This document shows, piece after piece, positions 1 to 5,498 of a stretch of DNA of 6,745 nt. The DNA comes from an uncultured Clostridia bacterium (GTDB lineage: Bacteria > Bacillota > Clostridia > TANB77 > CAG-508). The stretch covers positions 1 through 6,745 of the forward strand of contig CAOTKV010000039.1 of the NCBI GenBank assembly GCA_948530865.1, in the 5' to 3' direction. Under the pieces are notes generated by a model. It saw only the letters and a program-made list of their open reading frames with translations, was not told the origin of the DNA and made no database searches. The position numbers and the translations under genes are program-made. Each line of letters starts with the position of its first letter. Position 1 is the stretch's first letter.

Positions 1-715
1 TAACATATTGTTGTGGATTATTTATGCTAAAATCTCCATGATAATAATTAGGTAACACTTTAATTCTGCTTCCATTTATCTTTTTATGAATTATACTCGC
101 TGATTTTTTCATTATTGCTCTTTCTTTATCTCCTACAACTACTAAAACTTTCGATTTTGTACTTGATAAAGAATCTTTAATTTCATATTTTGAGTTTGCT
201 TCCATAAAAGCAATCATATCTTCCTTACTGATTTTACAAGTATCTCTATAATATTCACTAAATAAATCTTCTCTTATTTTTAAAGACTTAAATTGCATTT
301 GTGAAAACCATTTCTTTGATATTAGCCCATAACTCATAGAAAAAGCTGGTCTAATCATTTTATATGTTGCTTTCATAGGAATTGCTAATGCACTCTCAAT
401 AATAGCACAATCACAAATATCATTTTTCCTTGATAAAATTTCTAAAAGAATCTGTCCTCCTAATGATAATCCTCCCATTAAGCGAATATGACCATTATAA
501 TTATTAGTTATATAATCTATAATTTCTTGTGCATTATCTTCTATGCTTGTAAAACTTCTATCACTATCTGAATGTCCATCTAATATTGGAATAACAATAT
601 GATAACTTTCTTGTAATTTTTCTGCTTCTTCTCTATAATTCCACCAAGAAAGACCACCACCATGTAATAACATTATTGTATCTTTATTATTATCTCCATA
701 TTCTTTAAAGTTCAT
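1..715 (-). CDS. Alpha/beta hydrolase, 3' end cut off by the window edge
   Basis: Serine hydrolase of the alpha/beta-hydrolase fold, probably cytosolic; the substrate cannot be told. The frame is open from ATG at 713-715 to base 1, giving 238 residues, so only the last part of the C-terminus is missing (the family usually has 240-280). Visible parts: an oxyanion-hole loop HGGG at residues 18-21, the nucleophile elbow GLSLGG with Ser84, the acid in VVVGDKE (Asp196), and the catalytic His in NYYHGD (His226). No signal peptide or membrane segment is present. A G-rich ribosome binding site (GGGGGA, 723-728) lies about 8 bases before the ATG. It is the last visible member of the same-strand array, 35 bases after the stop of the 55-residue gene, with the array motif in that gap. 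The triad order and spacing are good; carboxylesterase or lipase-like activity is inference. Confidence 0.88.
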   Translation of the reverse strand, partial: MNFKEYGDNNKDTIMLLHGGGLSWWNYREEAEKLQESYHIVIPILDGHSDSDRSFTSIEDNAQEIIDYITNNYNGHIRLMGGLSLGGQILLEILSRKNDICDCAIIESALAIPMKATYKMIRPAFSMSYGLISKKWFSQMQFKSLKIREDLFSEYYRDTCKISKEDMIAFMEANSKYEIKDSLSSTKSKVLVVVGDKERAIMKKSASIIHKKINGSRIKVLPNYYHGDFSINNPQQYV

Positions 716-742
716 TTATTATTCCCCCATTCCTAGTGATAT

Positions 743-750
743 ATTGTAAG
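743..750 (-). repeat. Array junction motif A (CTTACAAT)
   Basis: Read on the minus strand, CTTACAAT directly follows the stop codon of the 55-residue gene and precedes the ribosome binding site of the left-edge hydrolase. It is one of seven such motifs, one per gene junction. Confidence 0.6.
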
Positions 751-918
751 TTAATCTTCGATTTTCATAATAATATCGTATGCAACAAAACATTCTTCTT
801 TTGATAGTTTTGTTTCATTAACAAGATATTCTATTGCTTCATCTTTAGTAGAAAAATCTTTTAATATATTCTTTACTTCTTTAAATTTCTCAATAACTTT
901 TTTAATTTCATTATTCAT
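751..918 (-). CDS. Small hypothetical protein, 55 residues
   Basis: Not recognised. The reading frame runs from ATG at 916-918 to TAA at 751-753 and encodes a charged, soluble, probably all-helical protein that starts MNNEIKKVIEKFKEV and ends IIMKIED. Leu, Ile, Val and Phe alternate with Lys and Glu as in amphipathic helices: roughly residues 3-20, then 24-35, then 39-53. No transmembrane segment or signal peptide is seen. Support for it being real: it fills the gap between two array genes exactly, codon use matches its neighbours, an upstream ATG at 937-939 is closed at once by TGA, and an array motif lies on each side. The ribosome binding site is weak (GTGAGATGAG). It is too short for a confident family assignment; a function should not be assumed. 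Confidence 0.72.
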   Translation of the reverse strand: MNNEIKKVIEKFKEVKNILKDFSTKDEAIEYLVNETKLSKEECFVAYDIIMKIED

Positions 919-937
919 ATTCTCATCTCACTTTCAC

Positions 938-945
938 ATTGTAAT
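938..945 (-). repeat. Array junction motif B (ATTACAAT)
   Basis: On the minus strand ATTACAAT lies 7 bases after the stop of the 67-residue DUF gene and about 20 bases before the start of the 55-residue gene. It is an exact copy of the octamer at junctions D, F and G. Confidence 0.6.
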
Positions 946-952
946 TTTTTAG

Positions 953-1156
953 TTATATCTTATTGAACATTACTGTCTTTTCTTTCATTGATATTTTACC
1001 TACTTCATATCCATATTCTTTAGATTCCTTTTTGTAAGTCAAAAAGGAATGGTCTATATCAAATCCTAAAATATTTTTAATTTCTTCATAAGATAATTTA
1101 TAACTGTCTTTCTTGTTTTCTTTTAAATATCTCCATAATGGCTCATATTTGCTCAT
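953..1156 (-). CDS. Small conserved DUF protein (MSKYEPLW type), 67 residues
   Basis: Small soluble protein of unknown function. It begins MSKYEPLWRYLKE and contains the pattern LSYEEIKNILGF-DHSF followed by YGYEVGKISMKEKTVMF. I recognise this pattern from a widespread small family in Firmicutes, which I believe is filed as DUF7662; that number is from memory and unverified. The FDIDHSFL and GYEVGKISM blocks are the conserved signature, and the length (67) is normal for a stand-alone member. The start is ATG at 1154-1156, because the AGGAGG at 1165-1170 sits 8 bases upstream of it. The in-frame GTG at 1163-1165 overlaps that ribosome binding site and is unlikely to be used. The gene is flanked by array motifs on both sides. 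Members of this family are often found in cassette-like or mobile surroundings, but that is general impression, not evidence from this window. Confidence 0.85.
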   Translation of the reverse strand: MSKYEPLWRYLKENKKDSYKLSYEEIKNILGFDIDHSFLTYKKESKEYGYEVGKISMKEKTVMFNKI

Positions 1157-1164
1157 TCCTAACA

Positions 1165-1170
1165 CCTCCT
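1165..1170 (-). promoter_or_regulatory. Ribosome binding site of the DUF gene
   Basis: A perfect AGGAGG on the minus strand, 8 bases before ATG 1156. It decides the start: the GTG three codons upstream lies inside the site. Confidence 0.85.
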
Positions 1171-1173
1171 GAA

Positions 1174-1181
1174 ATTGTAAG
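1174..1181 (-). repeat. Array junction motif C (CTTACAAT)
   Basis: On the minus strand CTTACAAT lies 7 bases after the stop of the 78-residue gene and 3 bases before the AGGAGG of the DUF gene. A 5-base inverted repeat (CTAAC...GTTAG) brackets the motif plus ribosome binding site. Confidence 0.6.
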
Positions 1182-1188
1182 TTAGCAA

Positions 1189-1425
1189 TTACTTTGTATT
1201 TTCTTCGATGGCTTTCTTACTATTTCTATATAAAGCAAATGTTACAAAAAATACTAATACTGGTGGTACTACTAATTTTATTGGACTTTCATTTATTATA
1301 AATTTAACTGGACTATCTTCACCCATTATGGTACACATTACTCCTGCAATAAATATAAATGCAAATATAATAGATAAAGTTAAAAATATATTCTTCTTTA
1401 CTTTTTCTCTTTTTAAATTAAACAT
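1189..1425 (-). CDS. Small two-helix membrane protein, 78 residues
   Basis: Hypothetical integral membrane protein; no family recognised. A Lys/Arg-rich N-terminus (MFNLKREKVKKN) is followed by a first hydrophobic segment at about residues 13-35. A short acidic/polar loop (about 36-50, with GEDSP) leads to a second hydrophobic segment at about 51-66, and the tail is charged (RNSKKAIEENTK). Positive charge at both ends predicts both termini in the cytoplasm and the loop outside. The start is ATG at 1423-1425, with AGGAG 10 bases upstream (1436-1440); an in-frame GTG at 1432-1434 almost abuts that ribosome binding site and is a poor candidate. Array motifs lie on both sides, and the gap to the upstream esterase stop is only 25 bases. 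An opposite-strand reading frame across it is not supported. Confidence 0.78.
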   Translation of the reverse strand: MFNLKREKVKKNIFLTLSIIFAFIFIAGVMCTIMGEDSPVKFIINESPIKLVVPPVLVFFVTFALYRNSKKAIEENTK

Positions 1426-1442
1426 ATATATCACACTCCTAA

Positions 1443-1450
1443 ATTGTAAT
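1443..1450 (-). repeat. Array junction motif D (ATTACAAT)
   Basis: ATTACAAT on the minus strand, directly abutting the stop codon of the esterase gene and 2 bases before the AGGAG of the next gene. This is the most compact junction: stop, motif and ribosome binding site fill the whole gap. Confidence 0.6.
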
Positions 1451-2245
1451 TTATGAATTATAAAATTCTAAATATTTTTCTAAATTAGATATTATATATG
1501 CTCCATTATGATGTCCATCATAAATGTGGTTTTGAGATGTTACTTGTTTCTTTTCTAATATATCCTGCAAAACTTTACATCCTTCATAAAAATGTCCTTC
1601 ATCTTGATTTCCTGCATCAAGATAAACTTTAAGTTCCTTTGAAATTTCATTATTTTTAGCAATCGTTATAGGATCGTATTTTTCCCACACAGATATATCC
1701 TTAAAATATGGAGTATCTTCTTTCTCTAAAGTTAGTTCTATTGCAGGCATATGTCCTCCAACTTTGCCAAACATTTCTTGATGTCTAAATGAATTATGAA
1801 GTGCTGCATATCCACCTGCTGAAACACCACCAATATATCTACCATTTTTTGTCTTTATTGTATTAAATATATTATCAATTAAAGGTACAACTTCCTTTAT
1901 AAAATAATCTTCATACATTCCAACATTTATAATAATTCCACTATCTCCTGGACTTAATACTTCATTACTTATAGAAGATGAATTTACCCCTCTACTATTT
2001 TCAATTCTAGGGCAAACAATTATTAGTGGTTTTATTTTCCCACTTTCTATCATTTCATCTGCTATTCCTTTCATATTCAAATCAAATATAATATTTTCAT
2101 TCCCACTTCTTCCGTGAAGAAAATATAATACTGGTAGTGGATTATTATTTTCTTCATATCCTTTTGGCAAATACACATTTATTCCCATATCTTTATTAAG
2201 TATATCACTATGAAAATTTATATTTCTAACATTAGATTCGTTCAT
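1451..2245 (-). CDS. Esterase-D-like alpha/beta hydrolase, 264 residues
   Basis: Serine esterase of the putative-esterase (esterase D / FrmB-like, PF00756-type) branch of alpha/beta hydrolases. The N-terminus has the family's strand pattern (GINVYLPKGYEE...LPVLYFLHG), with the oxyanion-side HGRSG at residues 44-48. The nucleophile elbow is GGVSAGG with Ser142. A DAGNQDE block supplies the acid (Asp210 or Asp215), and GHHNG supplies the histidine (His245 or His246). There is no signal peptide, so it is likely cytoplasmic; known relatives act on S-formylglutathione, acyl glycosides or siderophore esters, and the substrate here is unknown. The length is normal and the gene intact. Start ATG 2243-2245 has AAAGGAAG upstream; the ATG just before it is closed by TAA. 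It is an array member; its upstream gap (2246-2329) is the longest of the junctions that still lack an insertion. Confidence 0.9.
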   Translation of the reverse strand: MNESNVRNINFHSDILNKDMGINVYLPKGYEENNNPLPVLYFLHGRSGNENIIFDLNMKGIADEMIESGKIKPLIIVCPRIENSRGVNSSSISNEVLSPGDSGIIINVGMYEDYFIKEVVPLIDNIFNTIKTKNGRYIGGVSAGGYAALHNSFRHQEMFGKVGGHMPAIELTLEKEDTPYFKDISVWEKYDPITIAKNNEISKELKVYLDAGNQDEGHFYEGCKVLQDILEKKQVTSQNHIYDGHHNGAYIISNLEKYLEFYNS

Positions 2246-2267
2246 TTTACATTCTTCCTTTCATATT

Positions 2268-2329
2268 ATTACAACTCTAGCAATAAATTACTATAAATCT
2301 TTCAAACTACAAACTTGTAATTTCTAGCA
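2268..2329 (-). repeat. Long array junction E with inverted and direct repeats
   Basis: The gap between the MBL and esterase genes is 84 bases, against 25-40 elsewhere. On the minus strand it begins with the variant motif ATTACAAG (2314-2321) and ends near an inverted copy, TTGTAAT (2268-2274), giving a 7-base inverted repeat 40 bases apart. A 7-base direct repeat, TGCTAGA on the minus strand, occurs at 2323-2329 and 2276-2282, each next to one motif copy. The structure could be a vestigial non-coding unit bounded by two sites. Confidence 0.5.
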
Positions 2330-2935
2330 CTAATTGATTAGTGTATCTTCTATCTTTTTTATATTGCTAATAGTTTGTTCGTGATGACCATAGTATATTT
2401 TTGATATATTATGGCTTAATATTTTATTCCAACTATTATTTATCTTTTCATCATTAAATGTTATTGCAGATTTTAAATCGTATAAATCTCCTACAAAAAC
2501 ACTACCATTATCTAAAATTAGAGAAATACTATCTTCACTATGTCCTGGTGTATATATTATTTCTCCATCTATTCCTAAATCATTTAAAAACTCTCTACTT
2601 TGCTCACACGATATAATTACAGGCTCTGTATTTATAGGCTTAAACTGAATATTTTTATCTTTTTGCAAAATTGTGTCTGAACTATGAATATAATCTTTTT
2701 GAACATCTACTAATAATAGTTTTGTTCCCATATCAATTATATCTTGTGCTATTCCTATGTGGTCTGGGTGGTAATGTGTTATTAAAAGATAATCAATTTT
2801 TTCAATATTTAATTCTTTCATTTTTCTATAAAAGGCTTGTAGTGTTCCTGCCCAGTCTGTATCTACTAATATACTACCATTTTTACCTTTTATATAATAA
2901 CAATTTGTATTTCCATATTTTAATAGTAGTATCAT
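2330..2935 (-). CDS. MBL-fold metallo-hydrolase, 201 residues
   Basis: Metallo-beta-lactamase-fold hydrolase with a complete binuclear metal site. THYHPDHIG supplies His54, His56, Asp58 and His59; PGHSEDS supplies His132; VGDLYD supplies the bridging Asp150; YYGHHE near the C-terminus supplies His184 or His185. The N-terminal strand LKYGNTNCYYIKGKNGSILVDTD is typical of the small glyoxalase-II-like branch. About 200 residues is the length of the bare fold, without substrate domains. There is no signal peptide, so it is not a typical periplasmic or secreted beta-lactamase; substrate unknown. Start: in-frame TTG (2948-2950), ATG (2939-2941) and ATG (2933-2935) are available; AAAGGA lies 6 bases before the last, which I chose. 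The first ATG directly abuts the ribosome binding site. Array member with a 24-base gap from the 53-residue gene. Confidence 0.92.
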   Translation of the reverse strand: MILLLKYGNTNCYYIKGKNGSILVDTDWAGTLQAFYRKMKELNIEKIDYLLITHYHPDHIGIAQDIIDMGTKLLLVDVQKDYIHSSDTILQKDKNIQFKPINTEPVIISCEQSREFLNDLGIDGEIIYTPGHSEDSISLILDNGSVFVGDLYDLKSAITFNDEKINNSWNKILSHNISKIYYGHHEQTISNIKKIEDTLIN

Positions 2936-2950
2936 TTCCATTCCTTTCAA

Positions 2951-2958
2951 ATTGTAAT
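2951..2958 (-). repeat. Array junction motif F (ATTACAAT)
   Basis: ATTACAAT on the minus strand, 1 base after the stop of the 53-residue gene and 3 bases before the AAAGGA ribosome binding site of the MBL gene. Confidence 0.6.
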
Positions 2959-2959
2959 T

Positions 2960-3121
2960 TTATTCTTCTTTACCTAATGCAATTCCAATTAATTCTAGTA
3001 AAACTGATATAGTAATTAAAGTAACATAAACTTCACTGCTTAATTTTACTATTACTTGAAGTATGCAAGTAATAAATAATAAAATATTTCCAATAATTAT
3101 TAACCATTTTTCTTTTTTCAA
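2960..3121 (-). CDS. Small two-helix membrane protein with TTG start, 53 residues
   Basis: Hypothetical membrane protein of 53 residues; no family recognised. It is easy to miss because it starts with TTG (3119-3121). A perfect AGGAGG at 3130-3135 lies 8 bases upstream, the same spacing as in the DUF and YebC genes, which makes the call solid. The protein reads MKKEKW, then a hydrophobic segment at about residues 7-25, a short polar link (KLSSE), a second hydrophobic segment at about 31-49, and the tail GKEE. The basic start and very short tails suggest a hairpin in the cytoplasmic membrane. It sits between the IS110 insertion on its 5' side and the MBL gene on its 3' side, so it has lost contact with the gene that originally preceded it (4783..5460). 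Opposite-strand reading frames through this stretch are shadows. Confidence 0.8.
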   Translation of the reverse strand: MKKEKWLIIIGNILLFITCILQVIVKLSSEVYVTLITISVLLELIGIALGKEE

Positions 3122-3129
3122 TTTGCGTA

Positions 3130-3135
3130 CCTCCT
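3130..3135 (-). promoter_or_regulatory. Ribosome binding site at the insertion boundary
   Basis: A perfect AGGAGG on the minus strand, 8 bases before the TTG start at 3121. It validates the TTG-started gene. The left end of the IS110 element appears to begin at or within a couple of bases of its outer edge. Confidence 0.85.
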
Positions 3136-3140
3136 AGTAT

Positions 3141-3185
3141 AATAATGTTAAGTCAGAAATGACTCGACATTATTTTATTTTTTTC
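3141..3185 (+). terminator. Left-end IS hairpin with T-rich tail
   Basis: Arms 3141-3155 and 3160-3174 pair over 15 bases with one wobble and one mismatch, closing a GAAA loop, and are followed by TTTATTTTTTT. On the plus strand this has the form of an intrinsic terminator, which would shield the element from outside transcription. It may instead be part of the terminal recognition structure. Confidence 0.5.
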
Positions 3186-3229
3186 TATGAGTTATTCAAA
3201 AACTCATAACATAATATTAGACCAATTTA

Positions 3230-3238
3230 TGGTATAAT
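3230..3238 (+). promoter_or_regulatory. Extended -10 promoter for the IS non-coding RNA and transposase
   Basis: TGGTATAAT is a perfect extended -10 (TGnTATAAT). No good -35 is visible 16-18 bases upstream, which an extended -10 can tolerate. Transcription would start near 3245, at the beginning of the candidate bridge RNA. Confidence 0.6.
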
Positions 3239-3244
3239 TATTGT

Positions 3245-3441
3245 AATTGTTAGAGTGGTTTTAGCTACCTCCATGAGTGTTAGGCTCTTTGTTGAGACTA
3301 AAGCCTCTACTTTACATTTGGATATTAATAAGTTGGATAAGTATTATTTTTATAATAATGACTTTTATTTGTCGCTAGGTTATATTCTTGTAAAGACATT
3401 GAGGGTTTCCTCTAACATAAATTAGAAAGGGTGTTTATATT
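3245..3441 (+). ncRNA. Candidate IS110 bridge RNA
   Basis: IS110-group elements express a structured RNA from the region before the transposase, with a target-binding loop first and a donor-binding loop second. Here AGAGTGGTTTTAG (from 3252) can pair with CTAAAGCCTCT (to about 3311), enclosing a loop with TACCTCC (3266-3272), identical to the left flank at 3128-3134. Further on, AGTTGG (3331-3336) matches the element's right end (4757-4762), followed by a hairpin (3339-3348 with 3354-3364). Position and order fit the family; exact RNA ends are not determined. Confidence 0.55.
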
Positions 3442-4620
3442 ATGTTTTATTTAGGTATTGATATTGCTAAGGTTAATCATGTAGCTTCTTTAATTAACCA
3501 AGATGGTTCTATTTTAGTTAAAGCTATTAAATTTACTAATTCTAATGAAGGGTTACAAAAATTAATTGATTCAATTAGTGAATATGACCAATCTCAAATA
3601 TATTGTGCTATGGAAGCCACTGGTACTTATTGGCTTTCCCTATTTTCTGCACTTACTGATAAAGGTTTTAACGTTTCTGTTTTTAACCCTTATCAAATAA
3701 AATCTTTTAGAGGTGCATACACTAATCGTAAACAAAAAAATGATGTTATCGACTCAATTTTAATTGCCAATTTCTTAAGCTTTAATGGCACTAAGCAAAC
3801 TCCTTTACCTAATGATGATTTACTTGCTTTAAAAAACTTAACTAGATATAGGAGTAATCTTGTTAGTAATATTTCTAAGGCAAAAACTCAAGTTACTGGT
3901 ATTTTAGATAAAGTCTTTCCTGAATATTCAGATTTTTTTTCTGATACTTTTGGCGAAGCTTCTAAACAAATTTTACTTAATTGTCCAACTCCTAATGAAG
4001 TTATTAATTTTAATACTAGAAAACTAGCTAATCTTTTGAAAAAAGTTTCTCGTGGTCGCCATTCTACTGATAAAGTTCGTGAAGTAAAATCTTTAGCTAA
4101 AAATTCTTTCGGTATTAAATTTACTGGTGATGCTTGTTCTTTTGAAATTAAACAACTTGTTAATCAAATTATTTTCCTTGAAAACCAAGCTCACGAATTA
4201 GAAGTTAAAATTAAAGAACTTTACTCTAAACTTGATAATCATTTACAAAGCATCCCTGGAATTGGTGAAGTAACTGCACCTGTCATTTTAGCTGAAATTG
4301 GTGATATTAATAATTTCAGCACCCCAAGTAAATTAACTGCTTTTGCTGGTATTGATCCATCTGAAAATCAATCTGGCAATAAAAAATCTACTGATGGAAA
4401 AACTTCTAAAAGAGGTTCACCTTATTTAAGACATGCTATATATCTAGCTGCTATGGTCGCTTCAAACAATGACCCTATTATGCACGATTACTACATAAAA
4501 AAACGTGCAGAAGGAAAACATCATTATGTTGCTTTAGCTGGTGTTGAACGTAAACTTCTTGGAATTATTTTTCATGTCTTAAAAGAAAATAGAGATTATC
4601 GCCCACCTAAATCTTCATAA
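3442..4620 (+). CDS. IS110-family transposase (DEDD recombinase), 392 residues
   Basis: RNA-guided recombinase that moves the element. The N-terminal RuvC-like DEDD domain starts LGIDIAK, giving Asp7; MEATGTYW gives Glu58; QKNDVIDS gives Asp100 and Asp103. A helical middle region (about 120-265) leads to the C-terminal transposase domain, with SIPGIGEVTAPVILAEIGD, TAFAGIDPSENQSGNK and KRGSPYLR, where Ser326 is the expected nucleophile. All catalytic residues are present, and 392 residues is full length, so it may be active. It starts at ATG 3442 with an AAAGGG-type ribosome binding site about 10 bases upstream. It lies opposite to all neighbouring genes. The large 5' non-coding region and small 3' region favour the IS110 group proper over the IS1111 group. 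Confidence 0.96.
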   Translation: MFYLGIDIAKVNHVASLINQDGSILVKAIKFTNSNEGLQKLIDSISEYDQSQIYCAMEATGTYWLSLFSALTDKGFNVSVFNPYQIKSFRGAYTNRKQKNDVIDSILIANFLSFNGTKQTPLPNDDLLALKNLTRYRSNLVSNISKAKTQVTGILDKVFPEYSDFFSDTFGEASKQILLNCPTPNEVINFNTRKLANLLKKVSRGRHSTDKVREVKSLAKNSFGIKFTGDACSFEIKQLVNQIIFLENQAHELEVKIKELYSKLDNHLQSIPGIGEVTAPVILAEIGDINNFSTPSKLTAFAGIDPSENQSGNKKSTDGKTSKRGSPYLRHAIYLAAMVASNNDPIMHDYYIKKRAEGKHHYVALAGVERKLLGIIFHVLKENRDYRPPKSS

Positions 4621-4767
4621 CATATATAATTTCTAATTTTCAATGTACTACAATACTTTACATAACTTTAATATTTTCATTAAAGTCTTTTTATTGTGTC
4701 TAAAATATTTTTTTCTAATTTTTTTAAAACTTTTCAACTAACTATTGACTTTTAATAGTTGGTCTCT
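4621..4767 (+). other. IS110 right-end non-coding region
   Basis: About 145 bases with no coding potential, very rich in T on the plus strand. Near its end a stem (4738-4746 with 4754-4762, one wobble) encloses GACTTTT; its 3' arm ends in AGTTGG, the 6-mer also present in the candidate bridge RNA. The boundary with the array lies within GGTCTCT at 4761-4767. Confidence 0.6.
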
Positions 4768-4771
4768 ATAT

Positions 4772-4779
4772 ATTGTAAT
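4772..4779 (-). repeat. Array junction motif G (ATTACAAT)
   Basis: ATTACAAT on the minus strand, 3 bases after the stop of the first array gene and only a few bases from the IS110 right end. The ribosome binding site that should follow it is now on the far side of the element, at 3130-3135. Confidence 0.6.
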
Positions 4780-4782
4780 TTT

Positions 4783-5460
4783 TTATTCTTCTAAAAAATT
4801 ATTTAACTTGTTATAAAAGTCATCATTATTGAAAATATAATTACAATGTCCTGCTTTTTCTAATATAAACATTTCTGACTTTTTAATATTGTTTGAAATA
4901 TATTCAACCTCATTTTTTGGAACTAAATCTTTAATACCACCATTAAAAACTAATGTAGGAACAATAATAGAATTTAATTCTTCCTTTGTTATGGTTTTAG
5001 ATTCATTAAGTAATTTTTCAAATTTTTCGTTGCTCTTTTTTCCAGGATAATATGGTAATCTTTCCATAAATTTTGCATAATTCGGTTTTTTAATAATATT
5101 ATTTCTTGCAACTCCACTACAGAGAATTAACTTAGATATACTTGTTGGATAATGAATTGCAACATTAAGAGCAACAGTTCCTCCACCACTACATCCTAGT
5201 AAATATGGTTTATCAATATTTAATTTTTTTATAAATTCTGCAACATCTTTCGCTGATTCTTCATAGGTTAAATCGCAATTCTTTTCACTTTTACCACAAC
5301 ATCTTCTATCAAAAATATATACTTTATATTTATCTTTTAATTTGTTCGCAATAAATTTCATCAATCCAGTATTAACACTATTAGGATTTAGTAAAATTAT
5401 CGGTTTGCCATTTCCAATAACTTCATAATGAATTTTTATATTATTTACTTCTATATCCAA
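4783..5460 (-). CDS. Alpha/beta hydrolase, 225 residues, TTG start
   Basis: Serine hydrolase of the alpha/beta fold, the first gene of the array. Visible parts: the N-terminal IKIHYEVIGNGKPIILLN strand pair, the FDRRCCGKS turn typical of the family (residues 50-58), the nucleophile elbow GCSGGG with Ser91, the acid in GGIKDLVP (Asp178) and the histidine in KAGHCNY (His205). The usual HG oxyanion dipeptide after the first core strand is replaced by NP (LLNPNS, residues 23-28). The cap is short, giving a length at the low end of the family. There is no signal peptide; substrate unknown. The start is TTG at 5458-5460, supported by GAGGAG at 5469-5474 with 8-base spacing and by the conserved N-terminal strand. 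A strong promoter lies 40-65 bases upstream. Its 3' junction is interrupted by the IS110 element. Confidence 0.9.
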   Translation of the reverse strand: MDIEVNNIKIHYEVIGNGKPIILLNPNSVNTGLMKFIANKLKDKYKVYIFDRRCCGKSEKNCDLTYEESAKDVAEFIKKLNIDKPYLLGCSGGGTVALNVAIHYPTSISKLILCSGVARNNIIKKPNYAKFMERLPYYPGKKSNEKFEKLLNESKTITKEELNSIIVPTLVFNGGIKDLVPKNEVEYISNNIKKSEMFILEKAGHCNYIFNNDDFYNKLNNFLEE

Positions 5461-5468
5461 TTTATAAT

Positions 5469-5474
5469 CTCCTC
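5469..5474 (-). promoter_or_regulatory. Ribosome binding site supporting a TTG start
   Basis: GAGGAG on the minus strand, 8 bases before TTG 5460; no ATG is suitably placed nearby. Confidence 0.8.
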
Positions 5475-5498
5475 TACAACTTACTATTTTGTGTTATG

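Larger units (their letters stand above)
3136..4767 (+). mobile_element. IS110-family insertion sequence, about 1.6 kb
   Basis: A complete-looking IS110-type element: about 305 bases of structured 5' non-coding DNA, one DEDD transposase gene, and about 145 bases after it. There are no long terminal inverted repeats, as usual for this family. Ends are inferred, good to a few bases: joining left flank ...TACCTCCT to right flank ATATATTGTAAT... rebuilds an array junction of normal spacing (stop, ATTACAAT, four bases, AGGAGG). The left end has a 15-base-arm hairpin with a GAAA loop (3141-3174) and then a T-rich run; the right end has a hairpin at 4738-4762. The element lies opposite to the array genes and splits the array after its first gene. 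Confidence 0.75.

Noticed and set aside
1208..1456. Plus-strand open frame of about 80 residues
   Set aside because: It mirrors the two-helix membrane gene on the other strand, has no ribosome binding site, and crosses an array junction.
2671..3012. Plus-strand hydrophobic open frame of about 113 residues
   Set aside because: It is the antisense of the MBL gene's 5' half and part of the 53-residue gene; no start signals.
3240..3247. ATTGTAAT inside the IS, same as the array motif
   Set aside because: It lies just downstream of the IS promoter, away from any gene junction; a single chance match is the simplest reading in such AT-rich DNA.
715..4779. Classical integron attC sites
   Set aside because: No RYYYAAC/GTTRRRY core pairs or 57-141 base palindromes occur at the junctions, and no integrase gene is in the window. 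The likeness is in layout only.
743..4779. Each TTACAAT as the -10 box of a separate promoter
   Set aside because: I checked about 17 bases upstream of TACAAT at six of the seven junctions and found no consistent -35, and most starts would fall within or next to the ribosome binding site. It is not excluded and is kept as the main alternative.
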